A stretch of 64,000 nucleotides of DNA from Sandaracinobacteroides sp041675905. GTDB lineage: Bacteria; Pseudomonadota; Alphaproteobacteria; Sphingomonadales; Sphingomonadaceae. Both the position numbers and the translations under genes were made by a program. The stretch is taken from positions 1 through 64,000 of the forward strand of contig JBAYSX010000015.1 in the NCBI GenBank assembly GCA_041675905.1, given 5' to 3'. Under the pieces are notes generated by a model. That model worked only from the letters and a program-made list of their open reading frames with translations, ran no database searches and had not been told where the DNA came from. Shown in pieces: positions 29,970-39,262 of the stretch (position 1 is the first letter of the stretch; every line of letters starts with the position of its first letter).

Positions 29970-30785
29970 TCAGTGCTGCACTCCAGCCCAGACCTTGCGA
30001 TACGCAAGGAAGGACAGGAAGGCGAGTATGGCCAGGAACAGGATCGTGGCGACACCGGCCTGTTTGCGCCGCTCCAGTTCAGGCTCGGCCGCCCAGTGCA
30101 GGAACGCCACTACATCCCGCGACATCTGGTCGACCGTCGCCGGCGTTCCGTCGGCATAGGTCACCTGCTCATCATTAAGCGGTTTTGCCATCGCGATATT
30201 CAGCGAGGCGAAATACGGGTTGTAGTGCAGGCCCTGGGGAACCTCGACGTCGGCGGGTACCTTCAGCCCGTAACCGGTAAGCAGCGAGTGAACATAATTC
30301 TGCCCGTCGTGACGCGCCTTGATGATCAGCGACAGATCGGGCGGAATGGCGTTGTTATTGGCGGCCGCGGCGGCGACCTCGTTCGGATAGGGCGACGGCA
30401 GACGATCCGACGGGACACCGGGACGCGTCGTCGGCTCGCCGGTACGGCTGTCGATCGACGGGACGGCTGCGGCCTTGGCCAGCGCCTTTACCTGTGGTTC
30501 GGAGAAACCGATTTCCTCCAGATTACGGAAAGAGATGAGGCGCAGCGAGTGACAGGCGGCGCACACTTCCTTGTAAACTTGGTAGCCGCGCTGAAGCTGG
30601 GCGCGATCGAAGGTGCCAAAAATGCCCAGCCCGAGAGGACCATCCTGTTTCCAGCTTTCCTGATGCGGATGCTGGAAATGGGCAAGTGTTGGGTCGGGAA
30701 CGGAAGCCTCACGCGGTGCGAGGGCCGCCACCAGCAATACGAGGACAAAAAGCAGCCCGACCAGGATGCCGACAAAGCGTACCAT
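29970..30785 (-). CDS. petC: Cytochrome c1
   Basis: About 271 aa. N-terminal membrane/signal segment (VGILVGLLFVLVLLVAAL), haem-binding CAACH in YKEVCAACHSLRLISFRNL, axial Met region NPYFASLNIAMAKPL, and a C-terminal membrane anchor (GVATILFLAILAFLSFLAYRKVW). The ATG at 30785 gives the expected short leader; the frame to 31025 overlaps petB and is not used. It is the last gene of the petABC operon. The c1 subunit passes electrons from the Rieske centre to a soluble cytochrome c. Confidence 0.95.
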   Translation of the reverse strand: MVRFVGILVGLLFVLVLLVAALAPREASVPDPTLAHFQHPHQESWKQDGPLGLGIFGTFDRAQLQRGYQVYKEVCAACHSLRLISFRNLEEIGFSEPQVKALAKAAAVPSIDSRTGEPTTRPGVPSDRLPSPYPNEVAAAAANNNAIPPDLSLIIKARHDGQNYVHSLLTGYGLKVPADVEVPQGLHYNPYFASLNIAMAKPLNDEQVTYADGTPATVDQMSRDVVAFLHWAAEPELERRKQAGVATILFLAILAFLSFLAYRKVWAGVQH

Positions 30786-30795
30786 CAAAACCCCC

Positions 30796-32106
30796 TTATT
30801 CGGCTGCGGCCGGGACCTGTCCGGCGGCGCCGGTGCGGGTCGTTTCTGTTGTTCCCCCATGCTTTGCCAGCACGGATTCCGCGATGCTGTTGGGCAGCGG
30901 CAATGGTTTTTCGACCATCGACAGGATCGGCAGGATGATGAGGAAGTGAGCGAAATAATAGGCGGAAGCGATCTGGCTGATCCGCACATAAGGTTCTTCC
31001 GCAGGTGCGCCGCCCATCCAGCCAAGGATCAGCACGTCTACCACCAACACCCAGAACCAGATGCGATAAAGCGGACGGTAGCTGGTGGACTTCACCCGGC
31101 TCGAATCGAGCCATGGCAGGAAGAACAGCAGGATGATTGACGCGAACATCGCGATCACGCCCCACAGCTTCGCCGGAAGGATGAAGTCGATCGTGAAGGC
31201 CCGGAGAATGGCGTAGAACGGCCAGAAATACCATTCAGGCACGATATGCGCCGGCGTCGAAAGTGCGTTGGCAGGGATGTAATTGTCCGGATGGCCGAGC
31301 GCATTCGGCATGAAGAACACGAAAGCAGCAAAGACGATCAGATAAAGGATGACATAAAAACCATCCTTTGCGGTGAAATAGGGGTGGAAGGGCAGGGTAT
31401 CCTGCGGACCCTTTACATCCACGCCGGTCGGGTTGGTCGAACCGGGAATATGCAGCGACCAGATCTTCAGGATGACGACACCGAGAATCACGAACGGCAG
31501 GATGTAGTGCAGCGCGAAGAAGCGCGTGAGCGTCGCGTTATCGGGTGCGAAACCGCCGACAAGCCAGGTGCGAATCGCTTCGCCCACGAGCGGGATGGCC
31601 GAGAAGAGCGAGGTAATCACCTGCGCACCCCAGAAGCTCATCTGACCCCATGGCAACACATAGCCCATGAAGGCGGTGGCCATCATCAGCAGGAAGATCA
31701 CGACGCCGAGCAGCCACACCACCTCGCGCGGGGCCTTGTAGGAGCCATAATATAGCCCGCGGAAGATATGGATATAGACGACAATGAAGAAGAAACTGGC
31801 CCCGTTCATGTGGAGATAGCGGATGAGCCACCCCGAATTCACGTCGCGCATAAGATGCTCGACCGAATCGAACGCGGTGAGAACATGGCCGGAATAGTGC
31901 ATGGCCGCGACAATGCCGGTGATGATTTGCACCAGCAGGGCAACGCCCGCCAATATCCCGAAATTATACCAGTAGTTGATGTTGCGCGGCACCAGATAGC
32001 CGGGGCCAACGCTGTTGTAGACCAGACGCGGCAAGGGCAGCCGGCTGTCCATCCACTGCATGAACGGGTGTTCTGGTTTATATTCTTTTGCCCAGGGGAA
32101 GCTCAT
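30796..32106 (-). CDS. petB: Cytochrome b of the bc1 complex
   Basis: 436 aa with eight membrane helices. Haem ligands in MHYSGH and HMNGASFFF regions, Qo-site PEWY in IVPEWYFWPFYAILRAF, and GYVLPWGQMSFWGAQVITSLFSAIP. The C-terminal extension (from about residue 405, Thr/Gly/Ala-rich) is longer than in mitochondria. It lies 10 bp before petC and 4 bp after petA. Confidence 0.97.
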   Translation of the reverse strand: MSFPWAKEYKPEHPFMQWMDSRLPLPRLVYNSVGPGYLVPRNINYWYNFGILAGVALLVQIITGIVAAMHYSGHVLTAFDSVEHLMRDVNSGWLIRYLHMNGASFFFIVVYIHIFRGLYYGSYKAPREVVWLLGVVIFLLMMATAFMGYVLPWGQMSFWGAQVITSLFSAIPLVGEAIRTWLVGGFAPDNATLTRFFALHYILPFVILGVVILKIWSLHIPGSTNPTGVDVKGPQDTLPFHPYFTAKDGFYVILYLIVFAAFVFFMPNALGHPDNYIPANALSTPAHIVPEWYFWPFYAILRAFTIDFILPAKLWGVIAMFASIILLFFLPWLDSSRVKSTSYRPLYRIWFWVLVVDVLILGWMGGAPAEEPYVRISQIASAYYFAHFLIILPILSMVEKPLPLPNSIAESVLAKHGGTTETTRTGAAGQVPAAAE

Positions 32107-32110
32107 GGCC

Positions 32111-32683
32111 TCATCCGATCTCGATCAGGGTGGGGGACTTGAAGGTGTAGGCTGGCACTTCCAGGTTGGTCGGTGCCGGGCCTTTGCGGATGCGTCCCGC
32201 CGTGTCGTAGTGGGAACCGTGGCAAGGGCAGAAATAGCCGCCGTAATCCCCCTTGTTCTCACCTTCGCCGGCCCCCAGCGGTACACAACCGAGGTGGGTG
32301 CAGACGCCCAGCGTAACAAGCCAGTTGTGATGCGTTTCCTGCGTGCGCTCGTTCAGCGTCTCCGGGTCCCGCAGGGCGGCGACGTCGACGGCGTTGGCCT
32401 CGTCGATTTCCACCTGAGTCAGGTTGCGCACAAAGACCGGCTTGGATTGCCAGATGGTCTTGATTGCCTGACCCGGCTGGATGGAGCTGAGATCGACCTC
32501 GATCGAGGCCATCGCGCGCACATCGGCCGACGGGTTCATCTGGTTGATGAACGGCCAGGCAAGCGCCGCCGCGCCGACCGCGGCGAAAGACACCGTGCCG
32601 ACATAAATGAAGTCGCGACGGCGGACCCCGTCCTCCGTCACACCGTCCGATTGTGGGGAAAGCCCCTCTGTTTGTATCGCCAT
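32111..32683 (-). CDS. petA: Rieske iron-sulfur subunit of the bc1 complex
   Basis: 190 aa. The N-terminal twin-Arg region (RRRDFIYVGTVSFAAVGAAALAWPFI) is the Tat-dependent membrane anchor. The 2Fe-2S cluster motifs are CTHLGC and CPCHGSHYD. It takes electrons from ubiquinol and hands them to cytochrome c1. It is first in petABC, divergent from icd with 172 bp between starts that should contain both promoters. Confidence 0.96.
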   Translation of the reverse strand: MAIQTEGLSPQSDGVTEDGVRRRDFIYVGTVSFAAVGAAALAWPFINQMNPSADVRAMASIEVDLSSIQPGQAIKTIWQSKPVFVRNLTQVEIDEANAVDVAALRDPETLNERTQETHHNWLVTLGVCTHLGCVPLGAGEGENKGDYGGYFCPCHGSHYDTAGRIRKGPAPTNLEVPAYTFKSPTLIEIG

Positions 32684-32855
32684 ACCGGATCCTGGATTGA
32701 TTTGCGCTGGGCTTTAGCCTTGTGTTCCGTCTCGCTGCAATGGGCAATGTGGCGCACCCTGGAAAACAGGGAATTTCCCGCCACCTCACGCCACTTGCCG
32801 ATACGGGGTGCAACCCCTAAAGACAACGGGATTTGACAGATAACCGAGGACAGGC

Positions 32856-34076
32856 ATGACGAAGATCAAGGTTCAGGGACCAGTCGTCGAGATCGACGGC
32901 GACGAGATGACCCGTATCATCTGGCAGTGGATTCGGGAAAAGCTCATCCTGCCTTATCTCGATATTGATCTGCGTTATTTTGATCTGTCGGTGGAGGAGC
33001 GTGACCGCACCGGTGACCGGATCACCATCGACGCCGCCAATGCCATCAAGGAATTCGGCGTTGGCGTAAAATGCGCAACGATTACGCCGGATGAAGCCCG
33101 GGTCGAGGAATTTGGCCTGAAGCAGATGTGGAAGTCGCCCAATGGCACCATCCGGAATATCCTCGGCGGCGTCGTATTCCGCGAGCCTATCGTGATTTCC
33201 AACGTGCCGCGCCTGGTGCCCGGCTGGACGGACCCCATTGTGATCGGTCGCCATGCCTTTGGGGACCAGTATAAGGCGACAGATTTCCGCGTGCCGGGTG
33301 CGGGCAGGCTGACCATGAAGTGGGAAGCCGCCGACGGTTCGGACAGCCAGGAATATGAAGTGTTCAACTTCCCCGGCGCGGGCGTCGCCATGGGCATGTA
33401 TAATCTGGACGAATCGATTCGCGATTTCGCCCGTGCGTCGCTGAATTATGGCCTGTCGCGCAAATGGCCGGTGTATCTGTCCACCAAAAACACGATTCTG
33501 AAGGCCTATGACGGTCGCTTCAAGGATCTGTTCCAGGAAATCTACGACGCCGAGTTCAAGGCCGATTTCGACCGCGCCGGCATTGTGTACGAACACCGGC
33601 TGATCGACGATATGGTGGCCAGTGCGCTTAAATGGAGCGGCAAATTCGTCTGGGCCTGCAAGAATTATGACGGCGATGTACAGTCAGACACGGTCGCGCA
33701 GGGCTTTGGCTCGCTCGGCCTGATGACGTCGGTGCTGATGACCCCCGATGGCAAGACGGTAGAAGCCGAAGCCGCCCACGGCACGGTGACCCGCCACTAT
33801 CGCCAGCATCAGCAGGGCAAGCAAACCTCCACCAACCCGATTGCGTCGATCTTCGCGTGGACCGGCGGCCTGAAGCATCGCGGCAAACTGGATAATACGC
33901 CGGAAGTGACCCGCTTTGCCGAGACGCTGGAACGGGTGTGCATTGAAACGGTGGAAGCCGGCAGCATGACGAAGGATCTGGCCTTGCTGATCGGACCGGA
34001 ACAAAACTGGCTGACCACCGAGCAATTTTTCCAGAAGATTGTGGAAAATCTCGAAGCCGCCATGGGCGCGAAATAA
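32856..34076 (+). CDS. icd: NADP-dependent isocitrate dehydrogenase
   Basis: 406 aa, eukaryote-type homodimeric IDH: IKVQGPVVEIDGDEMTRIIW at the N-terminus, KCATITPDEARVEEF, KSPNGTIRN (substrate Ser/Asn), LSTKNTILKAYDGRFKDLF, DDMVASALKWSGKFVWACKNYDGDVQSD, and GTVTRHYRQHQQGK (NADP site). It converts isocitrate to 2-oxoglutarate with CO2 and NADPH. Start ATG at 32856 follows CCGAGGACAGGC. A strong inverted repeat follows the stop. Confidence 0.97.
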   Translation: MTKIKVQGPVVEIDGDEMTRIIWQWIREKLILPYLDIDLRYFDLSVEERDRTGDRITIDAANAIKEFGVGVKCATITPDEARVEEFGLKQMWKSPNGTIRNILGGVVFREPIVISNVPRLVPGWTDPIVIGRHAFGDQYKATDFRVPGAGRLTMKWEAADGSDSQEYEVFNFPGAGVAMGMYNLDESIRDFARASLNYGLSRKWPVYLSTKNTILKAYDGRFKDLFQEIYDAEFKADFDRAGIVYEHRLIDDMVASALKWSGKFVWACKNYDGDVQSDTVAQGFGSLGLMTSVLMTPDGKTVEAEAAHGTVTRHYRQHQQGKQTSTNPIASIFAWTGGLKHRGKLDNTPEVTRFAETLERVCIETVEAGSMTKDLALLIGPEQNWLTTEQFFQKIVENLEAAMGAK

Positions 34077-34090
34077 CATTTCTTCCGGCT

Positions 34091-34125
34091 GTATCGTCAC
34101 GGGGTGGGCCACCTCGTGACGATAC
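34091..34125 (+). terminator. Inverted repeat after icd
   Basis: 11-bp perfect stem GTATCGTCACG (34091-34101) with CGTGACGATAC (34115-34125), 13-nt loop, 14 bp after the icd stop. There is no T-run, so it may stabilise the 3' end or assist Rho-dependent termination. Confidence 0.5.
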
Positions 34126-34177
34126 CTGCCAACCCGCCCTGAAGTTCGGATTTGCTCCAGCAAGGAATCGCCATCCC

Positions 34178-35689
34178 ATGACCAGCCGTATCGCTTATCC
34201 CGGCCTGCGTTCAAAAATCATGCGTGCGGAAGACGCGGCGGCATTGATTGCCCCGGGCAGCACGATCGGGATGAGCGGTTTCACCGGTTCCGGCTACCCC
34301 AAGGCTGTGCCGATGGCGCTTGCCGCGCGGATCGAATCGGAACGTGCTGCCGGACGACCGTTTCGGGTGAAAGTCTGGACGGGCGCATCTACGGGACCGG
34401 AACTGGACGCGGCGCTGGCGAAGGCGGACGGTATTGAATTTCGCCTGCCCTATAACTCCGATCCGCTCGTGCGTGAGAAGATCAATCGCGGCGAAATGGA
34501 ATATTTCGACATGCACCTGAGCCAGGTGGCGCCAATGGCCTGGCAGGGATTCCTCGGTCCGCTGGACACGGCGGTCATCGAGGTCACGGGCATTCGGGAA
34601 GACGGGTCGCTTATCCCGTCCTCGTCCGTCGGTAACAACAAGACCTGGCTGGATCGCGCCAGCCAGGTGATTCTGGAAGTGAACAGCTGGCAGAATCCCG
34701 CCCTCGAGGGGATGCATGATATTTATTATGGCACGCGGCTGCCGCCCGAGCGTGTGCCCATTCCGCTGGTGCGTCCGGATGACCGGATTGGCCAGCCCTG
34801 CTTCCATTGCGATCCGGACAAGATCGTCGCGATTGTCGAAACAGATGCCCCCGACCGGAATCTGCCATTTGCTGCGCCCGGCGATGTGGCGGAAGCTATT
34901 GCCGGCCACTTGCTGGAGTTTTTCCGCCACGAGGTTTCGCGGGGGCGGTTGCCGTCCACCCTGCTGCCGTTGCAGTCGGGTGTCGGGAATATCACCAATG
35001 CGGTGCTCGCCGGGCTTGTCGACAGCCCGTTTGAGCAAATGACGTCCTACACGGAAGTCATTCAGGATGGCATGCTCGATCTGCTGGATAGTGGCAAATT
35101 GCTGATGGCATCTGCCACGGCTTTCTCGCTCTCGCCGGAAGCGGCGGAGCGGCTCAACGCCAATATGGAAACCTATCACCAGCGCATGATCCTGCGTCCG
35201 CAGGAAATCAGCAACCACCCGGAACTGATCCGCCGCCTGGGCTGTATCGCGATGAATGGCCTGCTGGAGGCCGACATTTATGGCAATGTGAACTCAACCC
35301 ATGTGATGGGCTCGCGGATGCAGAATGGCATCGGCGGCTCCGGCGATTTCGCCCGCAATGCCTATGTTTCCATGTTCATGACGCCGTCCACCGCGAAGAA
35401 TGGCAAGATTTCCACCATCGTGCCGCAGGTTTCGCATGTGGACCACATCACGCAGGATGTGCAGGTGTTGGTGACCGAGCAGGGGCTGGCCGATCTGCGG
35501 GGATTGTCTCCGAAGCAGCGCGCCCTGCTGATTATCCAAAAATGTGCCCATCCCGATTACCGGCCCCTGCTGCAGGACTATTACACAAGGGCGCTGTCCG
35601 GCTCCTATGGGAAGCATACGCCAAATCTTCTGAAGGAAGCCTTGTCCTGGCACCAGCGTTACATCGAAACGGGATCAATGCTACCCTGA
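34178..35689 (+). CDS. Acetyl-CoA hydrolase/succinyl-CoA:acetate CoA-transferase family
   Basis: 503 aa. Class I CoA-transferase of the AarC/Cat1/ScpC group: GMSGFTGSGYPKAVP near the N-terminus, VGNNKTWLDRA, the catalytic Glu at about residue 293 in TSYTEVIQDGMLDLLDSGK, and IGGSGDFARNAYVSMFMTPS near the C-terminus. Members move CoA between succinyl-CoA and acetate, or hydrolyse acetyl-CoA. Set between icd and acnA, a role in acetate or TCA metabolism is likely; the exact CoA partner cannot be told from sequence. Confidence 0.9.
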   Translation: MTSRIAYPGLRSKIMRAEDAAALIAPGSTIGMSGFTGSGYPKAVPMALAARIESERAAGRPFRVKVWTGASTGPELDAALAKADGIEFRLPYNSDPLVREKINRGEMEYFDMHLSQVAPMAWQGFLGPLDTAVIEVTGIREDGSLIPSSSVGNNKTWLDRASQVILEVNSWQNPALEGMHDIYYGTRLPPERVPIPLVRPDDRIGQPCFHCDPDKIVAIVETDAPDRNLPFAAPGDVAEAIAGHLLEFFRHEVSRGRLPSTLLPLQSGVGNITNAVLAGLVDSPFEQMTSYTEVIQDGMLDLLDSGKLLMASATAFSLSPEAAERLNANMETYHQRMILRPQEISNHPELIRRLGCIAMNGLLEADIYGNVNSTHVMGSRMQNGIGGSGDFARNAYVSMFMTPSTAKNGKISTIVPQVSHVDHITQDVQVLVTEQGLADLRGLSPKQRALLIIQKCAHPDYRPLLQDYYTRALSGSYGKHTPNLLKEALSWHQRYIETGSMLP

Positions 35690-35834
35690 CGATCTGTGGC
35701 CGGCTATTGCCGGGCGTCCATGACGTGACTTTCGGCCCGCTTGCCGGCGGCGAGCCGGCGTTATAGGAGCCAGGCAGCAAATTCACCGACTCGTCGTCAT
35801 CTGAGGGCGCGTCGCCGAAAAAGAAGGATAGCGC

Positions 35835-38519
35835 ATGACCGCCATTGGCATTGATACGTTAAAGACTCGCGACACACTGAACGTCGGCGGCAAGAGCTTT
35901 GCGTGGTACAGCCTGCCAAAGGCGGCGCAGACCATCGGCGATGTATCCCGTCTGCCGTTTTCGATGAAAGTGCTGCTGGAAAATCTGCTGCGCTTCGAAG
36001 ATGGCGGCGCGACGGTTTCCGTTGATGATGTGAAGGCGATTGCTGACTGGCAGAAAGAACGCCGCTCGGATCGGGAAATCCAGTATCGCCCGGCGCGGGT
36101 GCTGATGCAGGACTTTACCGGCGTTCCCGCCGTCGTGGATCTCGCCGCGATGCGCGACGCGATGCACAAGCTGGGCGGTGATCCGCAGAAGATCAATCCG
36201 CTCGTGCCCGTTGATCTGGTGATCGACCATTCGGTGATGGTGGATGCTTTCGGTACGCCCACGGCGTTCCAGCAGAACGTCGACCTGGAATATGCCCGCA
36301 ACATGGAGCGTTACGAGTTCCTGCGCTGGGGGAGCCAGGCGTTGCGCAATTTCCGCGTTGTGCCGCCGGGCACCGGCATCTGCCACCAGGTCAATCTGGA
36401 ATATCTGGCGCAAACCGTGTGGACCAGCGATAACGGCGGCGAAACCATCGCCTATCCGGATACGCTCGTTGGCACCGACAGCCATACGACGATGATCAAC
36501 GGCCTGGGTGTTCTTGGCTGGGGTGTCGGTGGCATCGAGGCGGAAGCGGCGATGCTCGGCCAGCCGGTGTCGATGTTGATTCCGGAAGTCGTCGGCTTCC
36601 GGCTGTTCGGCAATTTGCCGGAAGGCGTGACCGCGACCGATCTCGTGCTGACGGTGACGCAGATGCTCCGCAAGCATGGCGTCGTTGGCCGCTTCGTAGA
36701 ATTTTATGGCCCCGGCCTCGACGCGCTGGCGCTGGCCGATCGGGCGACCATCGCCAATATGGCTCCGGAATATGGGGCGACCTGCGGCTTCTTCCCGGTG
36801 GACAAGGCGACGCTGGATTATCTGCGCCTGACAGGCCGCGACGAAGAACGCGTCCAGCTCGTAGAGGCGTATTGCCGGGCGCAGGGCATGTGGCGCGATG
36901 CCGACACGCCGGACCCGATTTTCACCTCTTCGCTGGAACTCGACCTGGCGTCGGTGCAGCCATCGGTCGCCGGCCCGCGTCGCCCGCAAGATCGGGTGCT
37001 GTTGCATCAGGCGGACGAAGCGTTCGAGGCCGAGCTGATCGGCTCCTACGGCAAGGCTGCCGAAGCGGACAAGCGCGTTCCCGTCAACGGTCAGGATCAT
37101 GATCTCGGTCATGGCGATGTGGTAATCGCCGCCATCACCTCCTGCACGAATACGTCGAACCCGAATGTGCTGGTTGCCGCCGGCCTTGTCGCCCGCAAGG
37201 CGAACGAACTGGGGCTGAAGCCGAAGCCCTGGGTCAAGACCAGCTTCGCGCCGGGCAGCCAGGTGGTGACGGACTATTTCGATAAATCGGGCCTGACCGC
37301 CGATATGGATGCCATGGGCTTCAACCTGGTCGGCTATGGCTGCACGACCTGCATCGGCAACAGCGGTCCGCTGCCGCAGCCGATTTCCGAAGCGATCAAC
37401 GGCAACGATCTTGTCGCCGTGTCCGTCCTGTCGGGCAACCGCAACTTCGAGGGTCGGGTATCGCCGGACACCAAGGCCAACTATCTGGCATCGCCGCCGC
37501 TGGTCGTGGCCTATGCGCTGGCGGGCACCATCCGCTCGGACATCACCGAAACGCCGCTGGGCACCACTGCCGATGGCCGCGATGTATACCTGCGCGATGT
37601 CTGGCCGACCAACCATGAAGTCGCCGCTGTGGTGCAAGGTTCGGTGACGCCCGAAGCGTTCCGCGAACGTTATGCCAATGTATTCGCCGGTGATGCGCAT
37701 TGGCAGGCGATTCAGGTAACGGGCAGCGACACCTATAGCTGGAACCCGGCTTCCACCTATGTGCAGAATCCGCCCTATTTCGAGGGCATGACGATGACGC
37801 CCGCTCCGGTGACCGATATTGTCGAGGCGTCGGTCCTGGCGCTTCTCGGCGATTCGATCACGACCGACCATATTTCGCCCGCGGGTTCGATCAAATCGGA
37901 CTCGCCGGCCGGTGAATATCTGCGCGACCATCAGGTGCCGCGCGCGGAGTTCAACAGCTATGGCTCGCGCCGGGGCAATCACGAAGTGATGATGCGCGGT
38001 ACTTTCGCCAACATCCGCATCCGCAACCGGTTGGCGCCGGGCACCGAGGGCGGGGTGACCACCCATCTGCCGACCGGCGAGGTGGTGCCGATCTACGATG
38101 CCGCCATGCGCTACAAGGATGCCGGTACACCGTTGATCATCCTGGCGGGCAAGGAATATGGCACGGGCTCTTCCCGGGACTGGGCGGCGAAGGGCACCAA
38201 TCTGCTGGGCGTGCGCGCCGTGATCGCCGAAAGCTTCGAGCGTATCCACCGTTCCAATCTGATCGGCATGGGCGTGCTGGCATTGCAGCATGTGAATGGC
38301 GAATCAGCAGAATCGCTGGGGCTTACGGGTAAGGAAAGCTTCACCATTGAAGACATGGCCAATCTGAAACCGCGCCAGTCGCTGACGGTGAAATACACCC
38401 GTCCCGACGGTACGAGCGGCCAGTTCGAAACACTGTGCCGAATCGACACGGAAAATGAAGTCGAATATTTCTACGCAGGGGGTATCCTGCCGTATGTGTT
38501 GCGGAAACTGACGGCATAA
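35835..38519 (+). CDS. acnA: Aconitate hydratase
   Basis: 894 aa, AcnA/IRP1 type. The 4Fe-4S cysteines are in AITSCTNTSNPNVL and GYGCTTCIGNSGPL; also KVLLENLLRFEDGG at the N-terminus, ITTDHISPAGSI and GTGSSRDWAAKG (C-terminal swivelling domain). It interconverts citrate and isocitrate. Start ATG at 35835 follows GAAGGATAGCGC. A long antisense reading frame is only a codon shadow. Confidence 0.98.
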   Translation: MTAIGIDTLKTRDTLNVGGKSFAWYSLPKAAQTIGDVSRLPFSMKVLLENLLRFEDGGATVSVDDVKAIADWQKERRSDREIQYRPARVLMQDFTGVPAVVDLAAMRDAMHKLGGDPQKINPLVPVDLVIDHSVMVDAFGTPTAFQQNVDLEYARNMERYEFLRWGSQALRNFRVVPPGTGICHQVNLEYLAQTVWTSDNGGETIAYPDTLVGTDSHTTMINGLGVLGWGVGGIEAEAAMLGQPVSMLIPEVVGFRLFGNLPEGVTATDLVLTVTQMLRKHGVVGRFVEFYGPGLDALALADRATIANMAPEYGATCGFFPVDKATLDYLRLTGRDEERVQLVEAYCRAQGMWRDADTPDPIFTSSLELDLASVQPSVAGPRRPQDRVLLHQADEAFEAELIGSYGKAAEADKRVPVNGQDHDLGHGDVVIAAITSCTNTSNPNVLVAAGLVARKANELGLKPKPWVKTSFAPGSQVVTDYFDKSGLTADMDAMGFNLVGYGCTTCIGNSGPLPQPISEAINGNDLVAVSVLSGNRNFEGRVSPDTKANYLASPPLVVAYALAGTIRSDITETPLGTTADGRDVYLRDVWPTNHEVAAVVQGSVTPEAFRERYANVFAGDAHWQAIQVTGSDTYSWNPASTYVQNPPYFEGMTMTPAPVTDIVEASVLALLGDSITTDHISPAGSIKSDSPAGEYLRDHQVPRAEFNSYGSRRGNHEVMMRGTFANIRIRNRLAPGTEGGVTTHLPTGEVVPIYDAAMRYKDAGTPLIILAGKEYGTGSSRDWAAKGTNLLGVRAVIAESFERIHRSNLIGMGVLALQHVNGESAESLGLTGKESFTIEDMANLKPRQSLTVKYTRPDGTSGQFETLCRIDTENEVEYFYAGGILPYVLRKLTA

Positions 38520-38819
38520 CAATAGCTAACCGGCGGAAGCATGATGTTTCCGCCGGTAGTGCATCCAAAAGCAAGATCATTGCTCCCGGAGCGATCCGGG
38601 GCCCCGCAGATTTTGGGGGCATCAATTACGCTTATCCGCGCAATCGCTTCCGGCCAGTGGAGCGAAACGCCGGACGCAGCGAAACCGGAGGCGCCTCCAA
38701 AGCGTCAGATTTCGCGTTTTCTGTTATGCAATTGCCAGCGACCAAAGACCGCCAACGCCCGGCTGAATCGCGAAGATCTTGCTGGACGTTGGTCGGTTGC
38801 CGCTTTCGGGGCCTGACAG
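38520..38819. other. Intergenic region between acnA and a DUF1328 gene
   Basis: 300 bp without a credible gene. It holds the acnA 3' inverted repeat (38530-38558). The rest is unremarkable GC-rich sequence; a 91-codon frame on the plus strand has no ribosome site or recognisable motif and is not called. Confidence 0.5.
38530..38558 (+). terminator. Inverted repeat after acnA
   Basis: 10-bp perfect arms ACCGGCGGAA and TTCCGCCGGT separated by about 9 nt, starting about 10 bp after the acnA stop. No T-run follows, so it is a possible terminator or RNA-stabilising hairpin. Confidence 0.5.
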
Positions 38820-39002
38820 TTAATTATAAATGTCGGTGCGGCTGCCGCGATCGAACGCCATAATAGCGCCGATCAAGGCGAGACCCAGGAAGACGAAGAA
38901 GATTATCTTCGCGATACCCGCCGAAGCTGTAGCAACTCCGCCAAACCCGAAAATCGCGGCGATGAGCGCAACCAGAAAAAAGGCAATTGCCCATTTGAGC
39001 AT
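38820..39002 (-). CDS. DUF1328 small membrane protein
   Basis: 60 aa: MLKWAIAFFLVALIAAIFGFGG, ATASAGIAKIIFFVFLGLALIGAIM and a polar tail. The two helices with FGFGGVA between them are the DUF1328 (YtjA) signature. Family members are often stress-induced envelope proteins; function is unknown. The start ATG at 39002 follows AGGAGGTTTCC, a strong Shine-Dalgarno. It is divergent from ahpC; a perfect palindrome lies between them. Confidence 0.85.
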   Translation of the reverse strand: MLKWAIAFFLVALIAAIFGFGGVATASAGIAKIIFFVFLGLALIGAIMAFDRGSRTDIYN

Positions 39003-39144
39003 GGAAACCTCCTACTGCTTGTGTCGTATGAACGTAAGTTGTCCGGGCGGTTTTTGTTCCCCGCGTGAAGATTAATGTTTTACTTAATCTTTGGAGTTTT
39101 ACTGAAATGTAGCAGAATGCGCCTGGCGAAGCAAATCCAGGCCA

Positions 39145-39163
39145 TGATCGATTAAATCGATCA
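39145..39163. promoter_or_regulatory. Perfect palindrome upstream of ahpC (putative operator)
   Basis: TGATCGATT-A-AATCGATCA: 9-bp perfect arms around one central base. It lies about 100 bp before the ahpC start and 143 bp before the divergent DUF1328 start. The size and dyad symmetry fit a LysR-type (T-N11-A) or other dimeric regulator site; peroxide regulation of ahpC by OxyR is known in related bacteria, but assignment to OxyR here is inference. Confidence 0.45.
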
Positions 39164-39262
39164 ACTGCCACAGAAAAATCAATTTGTTAGATGGACGTGG
39201 CCGGGCTACAAAGGGGTTGCTCGAATCGCAGCAATTGCCGCAACCGTAGAGGAAGGAAATAT

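Noticed and set aside
35859..38291. 810-codon open frame antisense to acnA
   Set aside because: The sense strand encodes a full-length aconitase with both cluster motifs. The antisense frame has no family features and reflects GC-rich codon bias.
38541..38816. 91-codon plus-strand frame after acnA
   Set aside because: No ribosome-binding site, no recognisable motif, and it contains part of the acnA 3' hairpin.
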